Translations under genes and position numbers: made by a program
Origin: Diadema setosum
Taxonomy: Eukaryota; Echinodermata; Echinoidea; Diadematoida; Diadematidae
Length of the DNA: 64,000 nt
Assembly: GCA_033980235.1 (NCBI GenBank)
Contig: CM067072.1
Span: 30,851,759-30,915,758 of the forward strand
Reading direction: 5' to 3'
Notes under the pieces: model-generated
Databases searched by the model: none
Told to the model about the DNA's origin: nothing
What the model saw: the letters and a program-made list of their open reading frames with translations, nothing else
Shown here: positions 20,735 to 33,600 of the stretch, one piece after another
Numbering within the stretch: the first letter of the stretch is position 1
How the letters are laid out: each line of letters starts with the position of its first letter

Positions 20735-23700
20735 GTAAGTTTACAGCGAGTCAGCACGCTACGCTGTTCGCAGGCTTGTGCCTGTCATCGGCCTTACATC
20801 GCACCCATGACCCCAGCAACCGCCGGCTTCTTCCGCTGCTGGCGCTGGTATTGGTGTTGGAGCAGGCGAGCTCCATCCATTACTCATACGCGGCGAAATA
20901 GTTTCAGTGTCGGTATGGTTGTTCCACCGACGGTGTGCATAATGCGTTCGCGTCCCTGCATATTATTAAAATCAAAATTCATTCCGAGATGTCATGTTTA
21001 ATTCCTGATAAAACCTATCCATACTAGATCTAGATCTAGTGATCGAACGAACGTCGATCATACTTCGTGAGAAAACAGCAGTGAGGCTGTTGCACTGAAC
21101 TGAGTCCCTGTTCGTAGTTACCTTGGTACTGTACCCTGCCCTGAGAACAACAATGACAAAGGTCAAGTCAAGATTTACTCAAGAGGAGCAAAAAGAAGAG
21201 GAAAACCCGTACCTTGAAGCACACAATTGACAAAGCACTGAACACTCTACACTTGTTTTTGTTTCTGTTTGTAATATACTATAGAAACGGCTGTATATAC
21301 AAGTATAAATTTATTTACTGTTGGGCCTGACGCCGACGGTGTGTTTGATGTGATATCAAACAGGGTTTAAAATGTTTACCACTAGTTGTATAGGACTAGG
21401 TCTAGATCTAGAGTAGACTCTAATACAAGTAGAATGTACTGGCCTAGTGTAGTGTGCTCACTGCCCAAGCTGCTTTTTTTTTTTTTTATCTTCCAGTCGT
21501 TAAAATGTAAGCATCCAGGGGTCATGGCCAGAATAAAAAATGGAGTATTTTGTAGGTTGCGTATCGACAATTCCAGAAGTATAAATTTACCATTGTTATA
21601 TATGAAATGATATCCTACCCTGGCCCTGGTACCCATCGTCATAGAGAATTAAATAATAGTAATACAATTGTATGTTTCTCGTTATTAGGTTCTAGCAGGT
21701 ACAATGTTATCAACAGATACAAATCTGTGCGGGGAAAAAATAAATAATCAACCAAATATCGCCAAATTAAAATAGAGACAGAAGGAACTGACAGTGGGGA
21801 GACTGGGTCACTATTTCTTTTCAAATTGGATTTTATTTTTATGTCAGTATGGTTGTTCCTCCGACACTGTACATAATGCGTTTGTGTCCCTATTTGTGGG
21901 CCTTCTGCTCTGACCTTCTTTATTGATAAATTGAGAAAAAAAGCTTTTGCTTTTGGCAAAATGTGAACTTTGGTCCGAGATTTGGAGTTTGATCTTTCCT
22001 GCATTCTAACATGGTGACAGCTCGTTGTAAAAAAGAAGAACTTCAATTATTGTCCAAATATCAATGTGTTTGCTAGAGGTGAAGCTCACTAGATGTGACA
22101 GGAGTGAATATGAATCATCAAGTACAAAAATGTAAATGAGCCTGAAACTCAGCTTTCTAAACTCTGAAGTATATAGTTGTACTTGTATGTTGTTTTCTTT
22201 ACAGGGGTTTACAACTGTATGTTTTGTTTTGTTTTGTTTTGTCTTCTTGTCCCATTCTTTGCTTTTTTGAGTACCACATTAGCGCAGAATCTTACATTTC
22301 CTGCATTTCTGGGTAAATTCTAACCATCAAGGTAATCTTTTGTGATCACACGTACAGTGTACTTGATATTATATGTGCATCTAGGCACACTTGCATGTAC
22401 TGTAAAGATGCATCAGGTGCTTGTGGTTTTTGTTGTCTTATGAATCCCTGCTGGTTTACACATGGAAACTCAAAAGAGGCTGAAAATTACAATATGTACA
22501 ATTATTTCAACGTTTTTAATTCCTTTTGCCATGTATACTGTCAGTCAATGTGTGAACAGACCAAATTCTTCTAACCCTTCTTGGTTGCAAAATCATCATC
22601 TATCATTAGTGTTTCTCAAATCACAATACCAAGTAAATGAGCCCGAAACTCGACTTTCTAAATCCTGAAGTGTATAGTTGTACTTGTGTGTTGTTTTCAT
22701 TACAAGGGTTTATGTTTTGTTTTGTTTGGAATTTTTGTCCCATTCTTTGCTTTTTTGAGCACCACATTATAGCAGAATCTTATATTTCTTGCACTTCAAA
22801 CAGCATCTTGCGCAAATGTCCGAGACCTCCTAATTCGTGAAAATATCTGTATGCGAAAATAACAGCTTATACAATATGTGTATGAGTGTTATTGTTGGTA
22901 TTAATGGCATTTTCATGCTTGTGTGTGCATCTTTGTTGTTTGTCTTGATGGAATATACTGCAAATGGCTACATTTCACCCCAATTACTGCTTCTTCTTTT
23001 TTTTTTTTGTCTTGACAGGACCCCTGACACAGACAAAATCGTCAGAAAGGCTTTGAAGGATTTCACACAGGTATGCCAGAATTAATGTTTATGGTGTCCT
23101 ATATGCTCACACACCCCCCCCCCCCCCCCAAAAAAAAAAAATGTAAGCAGTCTCTGAAAAGCCTTTAGAAATTAGGATCCGAAAGTCGGGGGAGGACAAT
23201 TTTCTGAAAATGACATGACATCATTCCCTTACTCTTCTACTTTAATTTCATAAACACAACTCATAAAAGTACTGGGTCGCAGAGATATCAGTGATTTATT
23301 AGCGCATGTCAAGTGGTTGAGGAAATCAGAGTTTCGAGAAAAATGCCTTGAAAGTTTTCCTTCCGAAGCTAACATGATCAAGGGGAGGCGAGACAGTTTT
23401 CACCGCTTGACAATAGAAGACATGCTCCAGCAATGTTCATTCAACCTTAGCGCCAGCGGTCTACGCAAGACCAATCAGTAATCAGGATGCCACGCACTGA
23501 CCAATAAGATCACTCCCTCTTTGCTAGGGGCGGAGTCTAGTTGCAGCGCTAAATCCAAATCTTCGGACATGTTTCTGGTACTTCAGTAAGTCAGAAAATC
23601 ATGGCCCAGAAAAACACTAATTTCTTGCCTTTCATTTGATCATTTAGCTTCAAAATTTCGGCAGATGATAGAGCAAAGATTAGAATACAAAATTATGTCA

Positions 23701-24101
23701 AAAACAGAAATCCGATTGTTTTGACCAGTTTTGATGATGTGACTTCAAACTTTTTATTCTCGGCTCAGCCGTCAGCGACTTTCGGATCCTTTTGTTGTAG
23801 CGGGTCACAATTGGTTTTTAAATCTATGCTAGAATTCTTAGAAAATGAGATGCTCATGTGAGAATGTGACTGTGTTCTTTGGTGGTTGACTAGCCTGTTG
23901 ATGAGATAGCTATAAGCTTGACACATTGACAGCCAGCATGGTTTGGTTCTTATGAAACCGTGCTTGATCCGTTCCCTTATTCTTGGTTTATCACTCAGTT
24001 TCACATCAAGAGTTTTGTCTGTGTTTCCCCCGCCCTACTCACGAAAGCTGTGTCTATATACCAAATACTGATAGAGGCATTCTTTACTAAATGTCTCTCT
24101 C

Positions 24102-24187
<86 letters not shown>

Positions 24188-24562
24188 CCACAACAACAAC
24201 AACAACAACAACAACAGCGTCAACAGAGACAACAAAAGACAATTGCCATCCAGGTGAAAATGAATGACCTAAAAAATAAAAATCACAAACATGCATCATA
24301 GTTCAGACATAATTAATACAGTAAAATTAGCTAAGCATCACATAGTTCATAGAGCATTTTATAAGAACTTACTGAGAATAAATGTAGATATTTGTAACAC
24401 ATACAGTGTATAAATGGCAGTATGGAAGGGACACTAAAATAATACAAATGGAAGAAGGAAAGCAATAGGTGACATTTTTAAGCATGTTTTTTGACACACA
24501 CTGGGTATATTTTCAAGTAGCTTACCAAATTATCATACATATATATGCAGTTTTATGCAGGG

Positions 24563-24601
<39 letters not shown>

Positions 24602-27600
24602 TGATATGCAAGTATATATTATTATTTATTTGTTAATTAAATTCCCTTTTGGGCAAGTTGTCAGCTACCATGCAGTCTACATACAGAACAGGTGCCATCT
24701 TGCTTTAATTTGAGAACAGCTGTCCCACTGGTATAATGGAATTAATTTTTTATTGTGTTCGATGTGCCAGTCATCTCAAGAGTGCAGCAAGCTCTGTTTA
24801 ACGATATTAAAGGGATATTAACCTGTCAAGGACCAGCTGGTTTTGCTATGATGTGTGTTTCCCATAGACATCTGCCCAAGTAAACTCGGGACTAGTCTTC
24901 AGTGGGTTTATAAAGGTGATGATTAATTTGTTAAATAAATTCAACAGGATGTAGGATCTTGAAGAGTGTATGCTTGTGTGTGTGTTTGTGTGTTGTGATG
25001 CATACGAGCTGAAGATCATTAACTTATCAGCTACTTCCGTGCCCGCAGTGTGTGATCATAGACACTGATGGATACAATATATCAATAAAATTGATAATTG
25101 ATCTGATATTAAAATATTCTAGTGCCAGACACAAATCCTCGTGTATTGGGTGACCCGTGTGCAAAACTGCTTGTTTAGTGAAAAACAAATACTTGTACTT
25201 TTAAAAGTACTTTTCACATATTAGAACAAGATAAATTGACAGATGATGACTCTTGAAGCATTAGAAAGCATTTATGACACACTTATTCCTTTCAACAAAA
25301 ATTGAAATGGCAAAGTAAAGAGAGTAATTTGATGATTTTGAATATGATTAGCAATGATGATGACTGTATTGAAAACAATAACAACTGTAATATGTACATG
25401 TAATATAGTGTATTACAGCTGTGTACAACGGTACAACTGTACAAGACCCCTTGTAATGCAAATGGTCACATGGAATCAAACACATACTTTGTAGTGCACT
25501 ATTTTCACTACCTTGGGATTACTGTAAAAGTGGATTTTTTTTTTTTACATTTCATGCAACATGAAAGTAGTGTATTAAAACTAAAAGTGAGCAAATTATT
25601 TTCAAATATATTTGTTACATGTAGTATTATTTTATATCTTTGATTTCAAGGATTACTTAAGGTATGTACATTGTGGGGTGTTAAAAAAAAAAACTTCTGT
25701 TGTTTGTAGTGTTCTTCACATTTGCTAGTCCTGTAGCATGCGTGAATGCTGTTATACGCCGAATATTTCACAAGGTTTTTATTTTCAGGAATTTCGCGAG
25801 TCGGGTGCTCTCGGTGAATTTTAAGACACGCAAAAATATTGACTCTGGTCTAAACATGAATGTGACGTGCACGCATACTACATTTCTCCATTCAGTACTC
25901 AACTCCACGATTGCAAATTTAACCACTCGCGAAATCATCGAGAAGTCCCGATTGTGGAAGGAATTTGGACTCGCTAAATACATGGCGTATACAGAGTGTG
26001 ATTAAAAATGTGGATTATTACACATACCTCCTACCATAGAATATATGCTCCCAAAAGCCTTAAACCACAGTGATAGTGGTGAGCTATTTGAAGTACTCGC
26101 TCTGTCATCACGACTGTCCATGGCTGGGCTGGGGGGCTTTCTCGTCCCCCCCCCCCCCACGCACATAAATACGCACACTATACACATACACACACAAACA
26201 CTTTTGGCTCTTTAAACAAAAGAGTGAAAAATATGCAGCAAAACTTATTATTTTTTGAGGGTTATGCCCCAAGATTCTCCCCATCGAAGTAAACCAGCTA
26301 TTAAACGTAGCAGGATCAATCAGCAAGCAGTGATGACATACGGCACCTTCACTGTCTGTCGTACCGGTGACCACCGCCTTCAATCATATAGGGTGATTGT
26401 TACCTTGTCCCCGATATAATCTACCCTGGGAGGTATCGTATGATAATGACTGTATACTCTTTGTAACCCTCAATGATGTGATTCACAGGGCTACAGCTTC
26501 CGTCATAGACACCTGTGCCAAAGATATTCCCTTTATTTCAAGATCGGTTGGTCCTTTCACCCATGTACAGTTTTATAGTCCATGGGTAGGGCAAGAACTT
26601 GTGATGCTGATATTAGAACAATGAATTCAAACACCATGGATAAAGTTCAAAGTCTTCTCATGTTTATACTGTACAACACAGGATGCATGCCGTGACAGTC
26701 ACTTAATAGCCGTTGAGGTCATGGTATAACTGCTCCTTTAGTTTGGATTTCAGAATAGAGCTGGAAGGACAAGGTTATGGCATAATTTGAAATTTTGTAT
26801 TCGTAACAAACCAACTCTTTGTTAGTGCTTGTGCAAGCTCAACCATTGTTGATACTTTCTCTTCTTCAGTGAGTATTAATCAATGAAATCTCTTGGTAAA
26901 TATGATTGTGAAGAATGAAAGATCATATTCCGAAAGTGAGTTGCATGATCTGAAAGGCATAATCCACAATATAACAGACAATATTGTTGGTAGACACCAA
27001 TCTATACAAACTGCCTTTAAATTTTTAAATACCTTCATTCAAGAATAGAAGAACCACCCACCCCCACCCCACCCCCCCCCAAAAAAAAAAAATTCAAACA
27101 CCCAATTTGTCCCTTTTACTAAAGCTGGCTTAACCTGCTGATTTATAGCAAGGCAGTGCATTTCTTTCTTTCTTCTTTTTTGTTGTAGGGTAATCTTCAT
27201 GCCCCCTCAAAGAATTTACAATTGCATGTCTCTTCAGTGGCCTCCTCATTTACACACAAAATGGAGAAATGAACCTTTGCTCGTACTGGGTCTTCTTTAT
27301 GGACCCCACTCCCTCCATTGATCAAGAATAGCAATTCTGTCGGAGTATTAAAAAAATAATCTCGATATAAAGTGTTTGTTTAACTTGTCCTACAATAATT
27401 GATTACTATTACCTGTGTATATGTTTTCTTTTTTCTCTTTGTCCCTTTTATTTGTTCATGTTATTCATATTTTGCTCAAGTTGCACCTTGAGCATTTGAT
27501 TGATAGATGGATTTGGTGCCTTATGAATTTCATTATGTGTATCATTATGATTATTATGGTGTATTTGTTTTCCACCAGGTAAAAATGTATGTCTAAAGAG

Positions 27601-30600
27601 TAAACTGAGCTTGGAGACCATAGTAGGAGTATGATTAAGCATTATAATCATGCTTTGTATAACCCATAAAATATTATTTATAAACAATTCCTGCAACATG
27701 CACCATGCATGATTGCCCCCATCAGTTATTGTTGGTCTGTAGTATTTAATGCCATATTTCCACGCTGTAAACAAATACCAAATCATTCAGCATTTAAAGT
27801 CATATATAGCAAGTCAAGTACATTTTCTCTCGAGAGAGAGCACAGCTTTGTGTATTTGTGCATACTTGTGAACTGTTATCATGCTAAACATTTTGTATAC
27901 ATGTTGCTGTACAAGGTGCGCTGCACCACAGAATATTGCAAGAATTCTACGGACAGAAATGAGGTGCTGTGTAAAATCAAATATCCATCACAAGGTCAAA
28001 AGATGCTTTGAGAACAGGTGCTAATTTGCGTTGCCGTGGTGCCGATGTACTTTTGCAGTGTAAGGATACCACATGTTGCTCTATCACGAAATGTTAATAG
28101 GGATCCAGCGTCTCCCCACACTATCAGCATCACCACTCAAACCTGTCTTCCCTTTCTCCTCCCGACTTCTTGACATCCCCCCCCCCCCCCCCCCCCCCCC
28201 CGTTATCTCCATCCTCTGCATCTCCTGCATCTTGGAGACAGATTCTGTTAGATGTCACGTTCTTGGAGGAGAACCAGCTTGTCGAGGACGAATTCCCGGC
28301 GGAAGGAGGAAGGGCACGGATGAACCGACTGATGGGTAAGCCACCTGTCTCGAACACACGAGCCTTGTCCCGGCCTGTCTCAAACTATTCACAGGATTAT
28401 ATAAGCTCCAGTGTTTTTTTTTTATGAACATTATGCGATGCTCCCTCAACCTTGGGATACGTTTCAAGAGAATGGTGTATCGTCTACATTGAATATTGTT
28501 AGAGAAGTCCCTTAAAGGGGAAGGCTAGTAACTGATCAGTGGGAATCAGTGGAAATGCTGGGAGATGATTGTTCCAATTCTTATGGGATTCATTCAAGAG
28601 CTCATTGTTGTGTGAAAATGATTTGCTTCAGAATGGTCTCATATTCAAGTAAAGTGCAGTTTAATGTTTCCAGGTTAGCGTCCCTGGTCAGTGACGGAGC
28701 ATTAATCTGCACATTACTTGAATATGAGACCATTCTGAAGCAAATCATTTTCACACAACAATAGATATACAGTGAACTCTTGAATGAATCCCATAAGGAT
28801 TGGAACAATCATCTCCCATCATTTCCACTGATTCCCACTGATCAGTTACTAGCCTTCCCCTTTAAGCTGCTCTTTTAAACAGTGCACTACAGGTGTTATG
28901 TTATGTTATTTATCTATTATTATTATTATTTTTTTTTTTGGTGGTGGTGGTGGTGGTGGTGGTGGTGGTGATGTACTGTTGATGTGGGGGGGGGGGTGGT
29001 CGGAGAGAGATGAGAGGAAAGGGGGAAGGGATGGAATGATTGAGAAAGATGGAATTATTGATTCTACTGCAGGTTTCTCATGACTGAAGTGAATATTACA
29101 TATGGTATGATACTATCTTATATTCTGATTTCACATGAAACATTTTTTTTTTCTAGTGATTGTTCTGTGTATGTTGCTCCATTGACTAACCCTTACTAGG
29201 CTGAGGGAGGGGGGGGGGGGGCTTCCCCTCAGCCTAGTAATGAGGGTTAGTCAATGGTTTTAGTATGGGTTTAAGTGTAACCATACTTGATACTTGCTTT
29301 GCTTGTTAATATTCCTTCATCTTGTTTGTACAGTTGCAACCAATAGTTAAGCCATTTTTTTATATCATATATAGCACAATTTATAGTATTGTAAGAAAAT
29401 TGATGAAATTTGCATATTATAAGTAACAAAATGGTTAGCAGAAACCAAAACAAGAATACTAAAAAAACACTACATGATCACCAATAAATACAATTTTTAT
29501 GTACATTGAGTAGATCATTGAGAAGATATGGATGGAGGGGGGAGGGGGGGGGGGGGGGTGGGGGTCTAGGGGGGCCTTCCTCCAGTTTTGGGAACTCCCA
29601 AAACACCTTGGCCTAATATGTAGTTAGGGTTAATACTTTATTTCAGCAGAATTTGACACCAGTTGCTAATGGATTGCTTTATTGATTGAGGATATCATCC
29701 CAGAGAAGACATCCTCTATGTAGTGATAGTATCATCTTAGGGTTGGCTTTTTTCTTTTCTTTCTTTGTTGCTTGTTTTGTATTGTTTGTTTGTTTGTTTT
29801 TCGCTCTTTTTTTTTGGGGGGGGGGAGGGGAACTCCATGCCATTGTTTATATTTCATGTGGGATTATTATACTGTACGGGCTGAAATTTTCGCGTACAGA
29901 TATTTTCGCGAATTGGTCCTTTGAGGACATTTTCGCGTGTTGTTAATTTCGCGGTTGTGAGGGTCTAACTGAACTTACTTATTTGCGCGTTGTTATTTTC
30001 GCGTGTTGTTATTTTATTTGATTGAATCGCGATATTATATTTTATTGAATCGCGATTCACGAAAATAAAACCACCGCGAAAATTTCAGTACAAAAGTAGA
30101 GAATGATGAACAGTGTATTCAAATTCATGTATGCCCTGTATGTGATGGTACATGTACATGTATTCTCCGTATCATGTAATATGCAGTTCGTGTGTCGGCT
30201 TTATTTTACACCAGGGATAACGGTGTGTGTACACAATGCATATTCCTATTTTATTTGGTATCATGCAGAGGATGGGGTGAGGCATCAAATTTGCAAATTT
30301 CACTGTAATGAAAGTCATTAATCCTGGATCGACAGTGCAAAATGCAACTAAACAACTTAAAAGCAGCTGATCTGGGGGCTAATTTAGTGCAATAAACTAA
30401 ATCTAATCTTACTCAGCCTCCCATAATTCCAAATGACACATTCTCATCAGGCAACAGCATCAGAGTAAGTATTGTACGCATGCATGATACATCAACTTCC
30501 ATATTTTTTATGAAGTTTTACCTATTTTGGGGAAGTGCTCCCACTTAAGTCATATACTGTGGCCATGATGTCGTGTCCCATTAAACCTAATTGATGGCAT

Positions 30601-33600
30601 TCCAGGCACTTTTCTGTATTATTATTATTCTTTATTCCATTATATATCTCATGATATTTCATACCCATGCAATTTGACTCCCTGGGGAAATTATTTCAGT
30701 GGCCAGCAGACCCAACGGGAAGCGGAATTCTATCACAAGAAGTATTATGTACAAGGTGTGAAGACAGAGAGAATGGATTTCATTAACATATCCAAATCAG
30801 TCATGCGTATTGATTAATACTGATAATAGGATTACTTTTGGGATTAGTATGGATGAGACAGTTGTGTGTTGAGACCACAAGTTTCATGCGTCCCTTTGGG
30901 TGAAGGGAATGAAGCGTGCCATATTAATTGGCCTTTTGAAATTAGATTCCGAATTGATTTCTACCTCCCGGTGGTCATTCCTAACCTTATATGACACAGT
31001 CATCATGCATTTCTTGAGATGAAAGGATTTCACAGACAGCATTTGTAAAGAAAACTGTACATGTAACTAAGGATAAATCATGCTTCATGGATTGATGTTT
31101 ATGTACTTTGTCAAAGATTGTTGTTTGACTCTTATTTCTGCTTGTAAGAGAAGTAATTTTGGTGGCCCATTTTAGAGAAAAAGCACGAAATTAATGAATC
31201 ATGACATTATGGACACAGTAGTTTTTTTTTCCACAAGATCATGAAGATCTGAATAAAATGTTAGAGTTTGTTCTAAATCTGACTAAATAGTTGCAAGTCA
31301 GTACTAGAAATTGTCTCTCAATCACAACATCACAATTACTTATGATAATGTAAACTTAGTGAGCGAATCTGTCATGATCAGTGATTACCTCACAAAGTGT
31401 CAAGCAATGCGTATTTAACCTAACACAAGATGTGCATCAGTGTATTCACCAATATGTCAGTCACAAAATTTGCTTTGTCAGTGCCATGATGTTATCCTGC
31501 AATTTAGCATCCAACATGGACTGTTCAATTGAACTGATATTGCAAACACCATTGTCATTCTGGAAGGTTTGCTTATCTTATTCTAGAAAAACAAAAGCTG
31601 TTGAAAACTGCTCATCCAATAGGGAGCCAGTGAAGTACTGTATACGCCATATATTTCGCGAGTCTAAATTTTCGTGAATTGGGAATTCCCGACGATTTCG
31701 CGAGTGGTTAAATTCGCGATCGTGGAGTCTTGTACTGAACATAGAAATGTGCACGCTTACGTAACATTCACATCGGGGATCAGAGTCAATATTTTCACGT
31801 TTTTGATTTCGCGAATAGCACCCCGACTCGCGAAATTTGCGAAAATAAAAACCTCGCGAAATATTTGGCGTATACAGTAAGATTTACGCAAAGGGTAACC
31901 TGAGCTTTTGATCCTCGCAGATTCCTCGTCAGAGGTAAAATATCAAATGTAAAAACTAATTCTACACTTTGATAAGTGGATTACAGGTCCAATTAACATA
32001 ACATGCACTATGTGAGACTGGGCTATTAAGAACACGGAGCAATGAAAACAGAAAGGTTAGGTTGGGTGTCATTTTATAAACAGACCGTAGCCAATCTGGT
32101 ATGGAAGGGGGTTTTGACAACACAGTAAGCAAACACAAAGGAGAGGTGAATTACTTTTCATTACCTTGAAAGGGAACTGGTCAGGATGAATGTGATGGTC
32201 AAATGGAGTTCTTGTGTTGATATAGCGAACTACTGGATTTTTTTATTTTTTTATTTTTTTGTGAAATTCTCACACTATTAACGGGCTCACCTCAACAGGA
32301 AGTACTGTGCACCTTGCAGTCCACACAATTGTGGTGAACTTGAGTGCACCAGACTGTCAGTACAAATCATGGGAAGTTATTAGTAATGCAATTCTCATTC
32401 TTGTGCACTCTGCTCTCTGTACATGTACTTTATGTTGCTATGTAAGCCTTGCTGTCCTGAAGCCTTCATTTGCATTAGGAAATGAGAGAGAATTTTGAGA
32501 GAGAGAGAGCTTTTATTTGAATAGTATACTGTTGTGTATGGTTGCATTAAACAAATTTGATCTGATACCAACACCGTCAGAATTGTGCAGGCAAGCACAA
32601 CTTTGACAAAGAGGCAATAGAATCAGGAATGCTCAATATCATGGGTGCGGAAGTGGATACGATAAACAAAAGGGGTAGTTTTGCCTCGCTTTTTGTGTGA
32701 TTGTTATGAAATATGATGTATCAGTCATCAATTCCACATTTTATCTTGAAAGGTGTGTATGCTATTTCAACCTTTTGTGCATGTGTGTTGTTTGATATCC
32801 TTTTGCTTTTCCACAATGATAGACAAATATGTGCAATGATTTTCAGGACATATTCCCAACTGAAAACTAGCTGTGAGCCACTTTGTGCAGAGTCCATTGT
32901 ATCTTTTCAGTGTAGATGATAGTAACAATATCAATTTATAAAGTGCAGAACCTATTCTTGTGCAGTGAAAGAGCTCCTGATATAAGAGTAATGCGCAACT
33001 GAATGAAAGTGTTTTGAGTCTTGATTTAAAGGCTGCTTTACAAATATATTGTATAGTACAAAGTTCCTGGTTTTTAATGGTACTGTAAGTTATTCTACAG
33101 TTTGGAAGCTGCACTGACTAATGCTTGGTCTATTATTAAGTTATTTTTGTTTTACATGTTGAGATTTGTAGAAAAGTACATCATGTATCTTTGGAACTGT
33201 GCAGATTATGTGTGTTTATGAAGGGTTCCTTTATGTAACGAAGGGCTTGACCAATGAGTGATACTGGTACTATACCAAGCTTGTCATACGAAGGGCTTGA
33301 CCAATGAGTGATACTGGTACTATACCAAGCTTGTCATACTGTATGACAAGCTTGGTATAGTACCAGTATCACTCATTGGTCAAGCCCTTCGTTACATAAA
33401 TGTAGAGAGGAATGAAAACAGTGAGATAAGTTCCAGGTATACAAAATCATCAAAATGTGTACAGCACCACTGTTGTAATGTTGATTTCCCATAACCATTG
33501 GACTGCATGCAGCCTGAGAATACACGTGATATTAGTCTTCAATTATTGGTTAAGTTTCATAGCTTATTCTAAAATGACAATGGCTTTCCGTCTCAAACAG

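Larger units (their letters stand above)
23071..28241 (+). other. RIMOC1 intron 2
   Basis: A 5.2-kb intron with a (CAA)n tract, a (TA)n tract, a TTTCGCG-family MITE and several C/A homopolymers. No exon could be added without breaking phase. Confidence 0.65.

Noticed and set aside
23960..24301. Poly-Gln frame resembling a Gln-rich protein
   Set aside because: It is a (CAA)n microsatellite in an intron; both strands are open for the same reason.
25700..26005. 101-codon frame
   Set aside because: It coincides with a MITE that recurs inverted at 31636, so it is not a gene.
33231..33400. CRISPR-like repeat array
   Set aside because: Only two direct units with no spacers, in clearly eukaryotic sequence; it is a palindrome with a duplicated arm.
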